From: Marinobacterium rhizophilum
GTDB lineage: Bacteria; Pseudomonadota; Gammaproteobacteria; Pseudomonadales; Balneatricaceae
Assembly (NCBI RefSeq): GCF_024397915.1
Contig: NZ_CP073347.1
Span: forward strand, 2,852,001-2,916,000
Direction of reading: 5' to 3'
DNA length: 64,000 bases
Shown: in pieces, positions 52,672 through 60,195 of the stretch
Position numbering within the stretch: the stretch's first letter is position 1
Layout: each line of letters opens with the position of its first letter
The notes under the pieces: generated by a model
Told to the model about the DNA's origin: nothing
Database searches by the model: none
The model's input: the letters and a program-made list of their open reading frames with translations, nothing else
Position numbers and translations under genes: made by a program

Positions 52672-52969
52672 CGGTTCCCCCAAAATTCAGATGCCCGCAG
52701 GCCGCGCCGCAGGAGTTCGTTGTGCCAGCCGTTGCGGGCACCACGCAATGGCGGCGACAACGGATAGCAGCAATGGAGCCAGTCTAGCCCTTCGCCGCTT
52801 GACCATAGGCATTGAAAACGACACGCCTGTTGCTAAACACGCCAAACCCGCCTGGCAGCGCAAAGCCCCCGTATTAGCGCGCTTTGCAGCACTCAACAGT
52901 ACCGTGAACGGCATTCAGGATGCGCCCGGAACTGTTCCGAAAACGTCATGGCTGAGGTGGAAGGGGAAA

Positions 52970-53018
52970 GGTGAAAGGTGAAAGGTGAAAGGTGAAAGGT
53001 GAAAGGTGAAAGGTGAAA
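52970..53018. repeat. Heptanucleotide tandem array (GG/AA family)
   Basis: Seven exact copies of GGTGAAA. It lies in the 565-base gap between gbdR and the dipeptidase gene. The part of that gap from 52672 to 52955 shows no recognised feature except a GCGACA motif at 52754. Confidence 0.93.
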
Positions 53019-53039
53019 TCAGCATGCAGGGCTCAGGCC

Positions 53040-53110
53040 CGAGCTAGCCAGGCAAATAAGGCCTGGTAGCTCAGCCCCCGGACAGCAAAACCCCGGCACA
53101 GGGCCGGGGT
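53040..53110 (-). terminator. Paired hairpins, probable gbdR terminator
   Basis: GAGCTA-CCAGGC ... GCCTGG-TAGCTC at 53040-53072 forms a long bulged stem. CCCCGGC-ACAG-GGCCGGGG at 53091-53109 is followed on minus by TTTTGC, a usable terminator about 130 bases past the gbdR stop. Confidence 0.65.
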
Positions 53111-53182
53111 CGGGTGTAACACCTGTGGATAAAAGTTCAATGGCCAAAATCGCCGGGCATGGCAGCAGCGCGCTTGCGCTTG

Positions 53183-53236
53183 CACCTTGCCCCCTTTACC
53201 TTGCCCCTTGCCCCTTGCCCCTTTTTACCTTGAACC
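53183..53236. repeat. Heptanucleotide tandem array after gbdR (GG/AA family)
   Basis: On the minus strand, GGTTCAA, GGTAAAA, GGGGCAA x3 and GGTAAAG units follow directly on the gbdR stop codon. Confidence 0.88.
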
Positions 53237-54373
53237 TTATTGCAGCGTCACAGAACCGTAGCTGGGTTCGGACTGGGCTTCGGTCAGGGCGGTCAGGGCG
53301 GTGGATGACACCACATCACCCAGACCACCGAACACCGTGCCCAGGGTGCGGGACATCGGATCCATCAGTACCTCGGCGCTGCGGGCCACACGCATGCCCA
53401 TGCGTTCTTCACGCGGCGGTATGCCGATATGCTCGCGGTAGCACTTGCTGAAATGCGGCGTGGAGACAAAGCCGCAGGCCGAAGCCACCTCGATAATCGA
53501 CATCGATGTCTGCTTGAGCAGCTGGCGGGCCTTGGTCAGGCGCAGCTTGAGGTAGTAGCGCGAGGGCGAACACTGCAGGTATTTCTGGAACAGCCGCTCC
53601 AGCTGGCGCCGCGACAGGCCGACATAGCTGGCCAGCTGATCCAGCTCGATGGCCTCCTCCAGGTTGGCCTCCATCAGGGACACCACTTCCACCAGCTTGG
53701 GCTGGGTAGTGCCCAGCACATGGCGTAGCGGAATGCGCTGATGATCGGTTTCGTTACGGATGCGGTCGCAAATAAACATTTCCGAGATGGCGGCCGACAG
53801 CTGGTAGCCATGCTCCTGCTTGATCATGTTGAGCATCATGTCCAGCGGCACGGTGCCACCACTGCCAGTGAGGCGATCACGGTCAACGGAAAACAGCCGG
53901 TTGGTGCAGTTCACCTTGGGGAAGGCCTCCTGCAGCGAGGCGATGCACTCCCAGTGGGCACTGCACTCATAGCCATTCATCAACCCGGCTTCCGCCAGCG
54001 CATAGGCACCGGTGCAGATACCGCCGAGCTTGCGACCCTTGCGCCCCATGGACTGCAGCCAGGACAGCTCGCGCTTGCTGTAGCTGCGGGTAATATTGAC
54101 GCCACCGGCCACGACGATGGTGTCCAGGTCAAACGGATCGGTCATGGCACCGTCCGGGGTAATCTGAATGCCGTCACTGGCACGCACCGGCCCACCGTCT
54201 TCGGTCAGGGTGTACCAGTTGTACAGCTCCTTGCCACTGAGCTGATTGGCCATGCGCAGCGGCTCGATCGCGGATGCCAGCGAAATCATCGTAAAGTTTT
54301 TCAGCAGCAGGAAACCGATATTGCGGCTTTTAGGTTCGGCGACGGTGCGGGCACCCGGGATAGAATCGTTCAT
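53237..54373 (-). CDS. gbdR: AraC-family activator of betaine catabolism, GbdR
   Basis: About 378 residues. A DJ-1/PfpI-like sensor domain (IGFLLLKNFTMISLASAIEP near residue 19, GGICTGAYALAEAGL near 113) precedes an AraC DNA-binding domain (QLASYVGLSRRQLERLFQKY near 265, VASACGFVSTPHFSKCYR near 315). In Pseudomonas GbdR responds to betaine and dimethylglycine and activates gbcA, gbcB and dgcA. AAGGAG lies six bases before the ATG at 54373; another ATG is directly upstream. Context supports the name strongly. Confidence 0.9.
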   Translation of the reverse strand: MNDSIPGARTVAEPKSRNIGFLLLKNFTMISLASAIEPLRMANQLSGKELYNWYTLTEDGGPVRASDGIQITPDGAMTDPFDLDTIVVAGGVNITRSYSKRELSWLQSMGRKGRKLGGICTGAYALAEAGLMNGYECSAHWECIASLQEAFPKVNCTNRLFSVDRDRLTGSGGTVPLDMMLNMIKQEHGYQLSAAISEMFICDRIRNETDHQRIPLRHVLGTTQPKLVEVVSLMEANLEEAIELDQLASYVGLSRRQLERLFQKYLQCSPSRYYLKLRLTKARQLLKQTSMSIIEVASACGFVSTPHFSKCYREHIGIPPREERMGMRVARSAEVLMDPMSRTLGTVFGGLGDVVSSTALTALTEAQSEPSYGSVTLQ

Positions 54374-54809
54374 CATTGGCTCCTTCAGCAGCACGCTCGG
54401 AAACGTCGGCTACCGAATCACGGCTAGCAATTGCTATGCCTGTTTTTCTTATAATCACCGCCGCAGGGCAAAGAACGCCGGGGGAGGCATTGCCGTGCAG
54501 GTTGTGCATGTTTTATGACCGCGCACCGGGCTCGGAATTGCGCAGCGTACAGTCGACGGGGCTCAGGCGCCGACCGGCTCCCGCGGCGGAACCGCAGAAG
54601 CGCTGACTTTAGTCGTTTTTCAGGCAATGGGAAGCCATCAAACTCATCTATACTGCAAATCATTCTTGCTACTGAGCAAGACAAACAAAAACCTGTTATT
54701 TTTTAGCAGTTTGAATGAGAATCGGCGCCCGCAAAAAAACGCTGACAGCCGAGCAGTTTCAGCCGATTTCCGTCGACAACGCACCGCAATAGAGCAAAGG
54801 CAGACCTCC
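54374..54809. other. Divergent promoter gap gbdR/lysR
   Basis: 436 bases with no convincing gene. The AT-rich stretch 54620-54720 is the most promoter-like part; no clear operator or RNA is seen. Confidence 0.35.
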
Positions 54810-55709
54810 ATGCACCACTGGGAAAGTATCGAAGCCTTTATAGAGGTGGCTCGCCTGGGAAGCCTGTCGGCCGCAGCCACCAAACTGCGCGTCTCCAGCT
54901 CCCATATCAGCCGCCTGCTGAGCCACCTGGAGCAGCGTCTCAATACCCAGTTACTGGTACGCACCACCCGGCGGGTCACCCTGACAGAATCGGGCCAGTG
55001 GTTTTTCGAGCAGAGCCAGACCCTGGCCGACGGATTCAGCGAAGCCGAGCAACAGATCACCAGCTTCAGCAACGAACCCCACGGCCTGCTGCGTGTCAGC
55101 TGCGGCTCCACCTTTGGCGAGCGCTACATCGGCCCCATGCTGACCGGCTTCATGCAACAGCAACCGCGCCTGAGCCTGGACCTGAATCTCACCAACCGCT
55201 CAGTGGACCTGGTGAACGAGGGTTATGACCTGGCCATTCGCCTGGGGGCACTGAAGGATTCCAACCTGGTGGCCCGCCGCCTCAGCGGGCGCCGCGAATA
55301 CGTCGTCGCCACGGCGGATTACCTGGCATCCAGGGGCACGCCACAGAGCCTGGCGGAACTGGCACAGCACAACTGCCTGCGTGGCTCGACCACGAACTGG
55401 AGTTTCTGTGTCGATGGACAGCGCAAGGAAATCCGCGCCAAGGGAAACTGGCACGCCAACTCCGGCGTACTCTTGCTGCAGGCCGCACTGCAGGGCCTGG
55501 GGCTCGCCTGCCTGCCCGACTACATTGTGGAACCACACCTGAACAGCGGCGCCCTGGTCAGCGTACTGGATGCCTTCCAGTGCCAGGACACCGCCGTCTG
55601 GGCGGTGTACCCACGCAGCCGGCACCTATCACCCAAGGTCCGCCATTGTATCGACTATCTCGTTGAATCCTTCGAGAACCCGGACTGGCGCAAAAGCTGC
55701 CAGCTATAA
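54810..55709 (+). CDS. LysR-family transcriptional regulator
   Basis: 299 residues. The N-terminal winged helix has AFIEVARLGSLSAAATKLRV then SHISRLLSHLEQRLNTQLLVRTTRRV, and the C-terminal periplasmic-binding-like domain begins near 90 with LLRVSCGSTFGERY. It resembles CrgA/DsdC-like regulators; the target is unknown. It is convergent with serine dehydratase. AAAGG precedes the ATG at 54810; the longer frame is unsupported. The stop TAA is part of the first AGCTATA repeat unit. Confidence 0.88.
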   Translation: MHHWESIEAFIEVARLGSLSAAATKLRVSSSHISRLLSHLEQRLNTQLLVRTTRRVTLTESGQWFFEQSQTLADGFSEAEQQITSFSNEPHGLLRVSCGSTFGERYIGPMLTGFMQQQPRLSLDLNLTNRSVDLVNEGYDLAIRLGALKDSNLVARRLSGRREYVVATADYLASRGTPQSLAELAQHNCLRGSTTNWSFCVDGQRKEIRAKGNWHANSGVLLLQAALQGLGLACLPDYIVEPHLNSGALVSVLDAFQCQDTAVWAVYPRSRHLSPKVRHCIDYLVESFENPDWRKSCQL

Positions 55710-55756
55710 GCTATAAGCTATAAGCTATAAGCTATAAGCTATAAGCTATAAGCTGT
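55702..55756. repeat. Heptanucleotide tandem array at lysR stop (AGCT family)
   Basis: Seven exact copies of AGCTATA then AGCTGTC. The lysR stop TAA (55707-55709) lies at the boundary of the first copy. A hairpin GCTGTCAGC/GCTGACAGC closes the array at about 55752-55782. Confidence 0.93.
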
Positions 55757-55787
55757 CAGCTTACGGCTTACGGCTGACAGCAAATCT

Positions 55788-55856
55788 TGCCCCTTTCCCC
55801 TTTTACCTTGCCCTTGCTCCTTGCCCTTGCTCCTTGCCCTTGCCCCTTGCTCCTGC
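55788..55856. repeat. Heptanucleotide tandem array after sdaA (GG/AA family)
   Basis: On minus, GGAGCAA, GGGGCAA and GGGCAA units (some 6 bases long) start about ten bases after the serine dehydratase stop, back to back with the lysR array. Confidence 0.87.
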
Positions 55857-55864
55857 TTACCGAC

Positions 55865-57241
55865 TCAACACTCGATAGCGTTCACGGCCAGGCCGCCGCG
55901 GGACGTTTCCTTGTACTTGTCCTGCATGTCACGACCGGTTTCCAGCATGGTGCGGATCACCTTGTCCAGCGAGATGAAGTGCTCGCCATCGCCGCGCAGG
56001 GCCATCTGGGTGGCATTGATCGCCTTCATCGCCGCAATGGCGTTGCGTTCGATACAGGGCACCTGCACCAGGCCGCCCACAGGGTCGCAGGTCAGACCCA
56101 GGTTGTGCTCCAGGCCGATCTCGGCGGCATTTTCCACCTGCTCCGGCGTGCCGCCCATGACTTCGGTCAGACCGGCAGCCGCCATGGCGCAGGCAGAGCC
56201 CACTTCACCCTGGCAGCCCACTTCGGCGCCGGAGATAGACGCGTTCTTCTTGCACAGGGTACCGACGGCGGCGGCAGCCAGCAGGAAATCCACCACGTCC
56301 TCTTCGGTGGCCTGGTCCTTGAAGCGCATGTAGTACATCAGCACCGCCGGAATAATGCCCGCCGCGCCATTGGTGGGCGCCGTCACCATGCGCCCGCCGG
56401 CGGCATTTTCCTCGTTCACCGCCAGCGCATAGAGGTTGACCCAGTCCATGGCGCTCAGGGTCGAACTGATCACGTTCGGCGCCGCGGCTTCTTTCAGCGA
56501 ACGATGCAGACCGTGGGCACGGCGACGCACCTTGAGCCCACCTGGCAGAATGCCTTCCTGATCCAGCCCCTTGGCGACACAGTCCTGCATGGCCTGCCAG
56601 ATCTGCTGCAGTCCGGCGCGGGTCTCTGCTTCCGGGCGCCAGACCTTTTCGTTTTCCATCATCAGCTCGCTGATGCGCAGACCATGGGTCTTGCACAGGC
56701 GCAGCAGTTCAACGGCGTTGTTGAACTCGTAGGGCAGGCTGACCTGGTGCACCAGGGGCGCACCGGCCTGGGCTTCCTTCTCGTCGATCACGAAACCGCC
56801 GCCCACCGAGTAGTAGGTGTTGCTGAACAGCAGTTCGTCGCCGGCATAGGCGCTCAGGCGCATGGCGTTGGGGTGGTAGGGCAGACACTCTTCGAGCAAC
56901 TGCATGTCGCGCGCCCAGTCAAAGGCCACCGCGCGCTTGCCCATCAGCAACAGCTCGCCGCTGGCTTTCAGCGCCTCGACGGCGGGATCGATGATATCGG
57001 GATCGATCGTGGCCGGACGCTGACCCATCAGCCCCAGGATAACTGCCTTGTCCGTGCCATGACCGATGCCCGTGGCGCTGAGCGAACCGAACAGTTCAAC
57101 CTTCAGGCCGGATACGTCGGGAATCAGCGCCATGCCTTCGAGATGGGCGGCAAACTCGGCCGCCGCGCTCATGGGCCCAACCGTATGGGAGCTAGAAGGA
57201 CCGACTCCAATCTTGAACAAATCAAATACGCTGATACCCAT
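55865..57241 (-). CDS. sdaA: L-serine ammonia-lyase (4Fe-4S)
   Basis: Converts L-serine to pyruvate and ammonia. The 458-residue length is standard for single-chain SdaA/SdaB. It has SVFDLFKIGVGPSSSHTVGP at residues 4-23, CKKNASISGAEVGCQGEVGSACAM near 340 and CDPVGGLVQVPCIERN near 390, supplying the cluster cysteines. GGAGG precedes the ATG at 57241. In betaine catabolism glycine from sarcosine is turned to serine by GlyA, so this enzyme could complete the route to pyruvate. Confidence 0.95.
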   Translation of the reverse strand: MGISVFDLFKIGVGPSSSHTVGPMSAAAEFAAHLEGMALIPDVSGLKVELFGSLSATGIGHGTDKAVILGLMGQRPATIDPDIIDPAVEALKASGELLLMGKRAVAFDWARDMQLLEECLPYHPNAMRLSAYAGDELLFSNTYYSVGGGFVIDEKEAQAGAPLVHQVSLPYEFNNAVELLRLCKTHGLRISELMMENEKVWRPEAETRAGLQQIWQAMQDCVAKGLDQEGILPGGLKVRRRAHGLHRSLKEAAAPNVISSTLSAMDWVNLYALAVNEENAAGGRMVTAPTNGAAGIIPAVLMYYMRFKDQATEEDVVDFLLAAAAVGTLCKKNASISGAEVGCQGEVGSACAMAAAGLTEVMGGTPEQVENAAEIGLEHNLGLTCDPVGGLVQVPCIERNAIAAMKAINATQMALRGDGEHFISLDKVIRTMLETGRDMQDKYKETSRGGLAVNAIEC

Positions 57242-57612
57242 GATGCCTCCGGCAAAGCTGTCGTTATTGTTGAGGTGAAGCAGGGTCTGGTACGCATCAG
57301 GCCCGCAGCCGTGGTACGACACGCCAGGCGATACTGACAGCCCTGTTCACAATGCACGGATTATCAGCCCTTCGGCCTGCGCCCGCTTGTCAGGCTGCGA
57401 CATCTATCTAGCTTCCAACACGCAGCCCAACACACTATTGCGCCGGCATGTCTCAATTAGGCATGCCGGCGACTCATACAGACACCTGGCCGCACGCGTG
57501 AAGCACTAGGGTAGTACAGTGGATTCAGGCAGCCGTTGCCGGCGACCGCAACGCTGTGCAGCACGCCCGTCCACACCCGCTATAGACATAAAAATCAGAA
57601 GGAGTGTTGTCA
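57242..57612. other. Divergent gap sdaA/fdhA with a palindrome
   Basis: 371 bases. CGCCGGCATG at 57441-57450 and CATGCCGGCG at 57462-57471 form a perfect ten-base inverted repeat around an 11-base AT-rich loop. It may be an operator for either gene. AAGGAG for fdhA is at 57599-57604. Nothing else recognised. Confidence 0.5.
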
Positions 57613-58806
57613 ATGAGCAGCGCAAACCGCGGTGTCGTTTATAAAGGCGCCGGCAAAGTCGCCGTCGAATCCATCGCCTATCCCGAACTTGCCATTGGCA
57701 ACCGCAAGTGCGACCACGGCGTTATCCTCAAGGTCGTAACCACCAACATCTGCGGTAGCGACCAGCACATGGTGCGCGGACGCACCACCGCCGAAGAAGG
57801 CCTGGTGCTGGGCCACGAAATCACCGGCATCGTGGTTGAATGCGGCCGCGACGTCGAATTCATCCAGCAGGGCGACCTGGTTTCCGTGCCCTTCAACATT
57901 GCCTGTGGCCGCTGCCGCAGCTGCAAGGAAGGCAAGACCGGCATCTGCCTGAATGTAAACCCGGCTCGCCCCGGCGCCGCCTACGGCTACGTCGACATGG
58001 GTGGCTGGGTCGGTGGCCAGGCCGAATACGTCATGGTGCCCTATGCCGACTTCAACCTGCTGAAATTCCCGGATGCGGACCAGGCGATGGAGAAAATCCG
58101 TGACCTGACGCTGCTGTCCGACATCTTCCCCACCGGCTTCCACGGCTGCGTGACCGCGGGCGTTGGCCCGGGTTCCACCGTGTACATCGCTGGCGCCGGC
58201 CCCGTCGGTCTGGCAGCGGCGGTATCCGCTCACCTGCTGGGTGCCGCCTGCGTCATCGTTGGCGACATGGTGGAAGATCGCCTGGCCCAGGCGCGCAGCT
58301 TTGGCTGCGAAACCATCGACCTGACCCAGGAAGGCGACATGGCCGACAAGATCGAAGCCATCCTCGGCGAGCGTGAAGTCGATGCCTTCGTTGACTGCGT
58401 CGGTTTCGAAGCCCACGCCTGTGGCTGCAACCACGGCAAGGAAGCACCTGCGACTGTACTGAACTCCGCCATGAGCTTGACCCGCGCCGGCGGCCAGATC
58501 GGCATCCCGGGCCTGTACGTCACCGAAGATCCCGGTGCCGTGGATGATGCCGCCAAGCAGGGCGCCCTGAGCATGCGCTTTGGTCTGGGCTGGGCCAAGT
58601 CCCACAGTTTCCACACCGGCCAGTGCCCGGTGATGAAGTACCACCGCCCGCTGATGCAGGCCATCCTGTTTAACAAGGTGAAGATTGCCGACGCGGTTAA
58701 CGTGGAAGTGATCAGCCTGGACCAGGCGCCCAACGGCTACGCCGAGTTCGACGGCGGTGCGGCCAAGAAGTACGTTATCGATCCGCACGGCACCGTGGCG
58801 GCCTGA
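57613..58806 (+). CDS. fdhA: Glutathione-independent formaldehyde dehydrogenase
   Basis: Zinc- and NAD-dependent oxidation of formaldehyde to formate; the 397-residue size fits Pseudomonas FdhA. Catalytic zinc ligands CGSDQHM near 46 and GHEITG near 66, structural-zinc cysteines CGRCRSCKEGKTGIC near 97, and the Rossmann loop GAGPVGLAAAVSAHLLGA near 195 are visible. The start is chosen by AAGGAG nine bases upstream. It would remove formaldehyde released by GbcAB, DgcAB and sarcosine oxidase. Confidence 0.94.
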   Translation: MSSANRGVVYKGAGKVAVESIAYPELAIGNRKCDHGVILKVVTTNICGSDQHMVRGRTTAEEGLVLGHEITGIVVECGRDVEFIQQGDLVSVPFNIACGRCRSCKEGKTGICLNVNPARPGAAYGYVDMGGWVGGQAEYVMVPYADFNLLKFPDADQAMEKIRDLTLLSDIFPTGFHGCVTAGVGPGSTVYIAGAGPVGLAAAVSAHLLGAACVIVGDMVEDRLAQARSFGCETIDLTQEGDMADKIEAILGEREVDAFVDCVGFEAHACGCNHGKEAPATVLNSAMSLTRAGGQIGIPGLYVTEDPGAVDDAAKQGALSMRFGLGWAKSHSFHTGQCPVMKYHRPLMQAILFNKVKIADAVNVEVISLDQAPNGYAEFDGGAAKKYVIDPHGTVAA

Positions 58807-58931
58807 GCTGCCAGGTGAAAGGCGAAAGGGAAAGGCGCAGGTGAAGGACTGATTCGTGAACAGCCCGAGGGCGGAACAGGATGGGCCAAGCTGCCCTGTG
58901 CCGCCTGAATCATCAGCCTTTGCCAAAACAC

Positions 58932-58970
58932 AAAAAAGCCCCGCCAGGTTCAACCCGGCGGGGCTTTTTG
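58932..58970. terminator. Bidirectional terminator
   Basis: AAAAAAGCCCCGCC-AGGTTCAACC-CGGCGGGGCTTTTT between convergent fdhA and the binding-protein gene. Confidence 0.9.
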
Positions 58971-58986
58971 CGTTTGCGGGAACTGG

Positions 58987-60003
58987 CTAGATTTCGTCCC
59001 GGCCCAGGGCGCGCAGGGCGGCATTGACCTTGTCCTTGCCGCCGATGCTGTCGTAGTAACTGGGCCAAACGTCCTGGGTCGCTTTTTCGATCCAGGCCTT
59101 TTCACCATCGGCCGGTTCCGATATTTGCATGCCCTTGGCAAGCAGGCCCTGCTTGATGCGGTCTTCGGACTCAACCAGGAAGCCCGCGCTGAACTCGGTC
59201 GCCGCCTTGCCGGCTTCCAGAATGGCCTGCTGCGTGGCGTCATCCTGATCCTGGAATACCGACTCGCTGACAATCAGCGGCTCGATGGAGAACAGGTAAC
59301 GCAGGTTGGTGATGTATTGCTGCACCTCGTGAAAATTCATCGAGTGAATCGTCATGTAGGGATTGTCCTGGCCGTCGACCACCTTCTGCTGCAGCGCGGC
59401 GAAGGTTTCCGACCAGGCCATGGGCGTCGGGTTAATGCCCCAGGCCTTGTAGGTGTCGATCATGATGGCATTTTTCGGTACCCGCACCAGCAACCCTTTC
59501 AGGTCGTCGAGGGTCTCAACCGGCTTCTTCGAGTTGCTTAGCACCCGAAAGCCTGAGTAGGTCCAGCCAACGATGCGTACACCGGCATCGCGCACGGTAT
59601 TGTCTATCAGCTCCTGGCCGATGGGGCCCTGAGTCAGCTCGACAGCCTCGTCCAGGCTCTGCATCATGTAGGGCAACGTCAGAATACCGACCGAGGGCGA
59701 GAACGGCGTAATGTTGTTGATCGCCAGCAGGGAAAAATCCAGGGTACCCAGCGCCGCATCGTTCACCGTATCCTGCTCGCTGCCCAACTGACCATTCAGG
59801 AACAGGCGCACGCTGTGCTTGCCCTGGGTGCGTTCTTTCAGTTCCTGGGCGAAGTGCAAGCCCAGCGCTTCCTGCGGGCTGCCGCTGCTGTCACCCACCG
59901 CAATCTTGAACTCCTTGGCATTCGCCTGGGTTACGGCCAGGCTCAGGTACAGAACGCCGGCGGCCAGGGATATCATGCGGGATACTGTCGTCTCAACTTT
60001 CAT
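58987..60003 (-). CDS. Orphan TRAP substrate-binding protein (DctP family)
   Basis: 338 residues with a signal peptide (MKVETTVSRMISLAAGVLYL, likely cut after ANA near residue 29). DctP blocks are AVGDSSGSPQEALGLHFAQE, GTLDFSLLAINN, and DDLKGLLVRVPKN near 167 with the ligand-binding arginine. No DctQ or DctM gene is adjacent, so it must use permeases encoded elsewhere or act as a sensor or ligand sink. It lies between one-carbon and electron-transfer genes, which hints at a methylated or C1-linked ligand but proves nothing. Confidence 0.88.
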   Translation of the reverse strand: MKVETTVSRMISLAAGVLYLSLAVTQANAKEFKIAVGDSSGSPQEALGLHFAQELKERTQGKHSVRLFLNGQLGSEQDTVNDAALGTLDFSLLAINNITPFSPSVGILTLPYMMQSLDEAVELTQGPIGQELIDNTVRDAGVRIVGWTYSGFRVLSNSKKPVETLDDLKGLLVRVPKNAIMIDTYKAWGINPTPMAWSETFAALQQKVVDGQDNPYMTIHSMNFHEVQQYITNLRYLFSIEPLIVSESVFQDQDDATQQAILEAGKAATEFSAGFLVESEDRIKQGLLAKGMQISEPADGEKAWIEKATQDVWPSYYDSIGGKDKVNAALRALGRDEI

Positions 60004-60151
60004 CGTTTTTCCTGTTACTGATTTCGTTTAACAGCCGCTCGTACTGGCCTGTGGCGTGAAAAAAACGGCATGACCTCCCGATGCGAGGCCATGCCGTGGA
60101 GCCAAAACGTTGTTCGGATATTCACGCTAGAGTCCAGATGAGCCACTGACT

Positions 60152-60195
60152 GCCCCTTGTCCCTTGTCCCTTGCCCCTTGCCCCTTGCCCCTTGC
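60152..60195. repeat. Heptanucleotide tandem array after ETF-QO (GG/AA family)
   Basis: On minus, GGGGCAA x3-4 then GGGACAA x2 begin immediately after the TGA of the ETF-ubiquinone oxidoreductase gene. Confidence 0.9.

Noticed and set aside
57355..57385. Glycine riboswitch before sdaA, suggested by a CCGAAGG motif on minus
   Set aside because: Only one short motif is present. The paired aptamer core and the second conserved element are missing.
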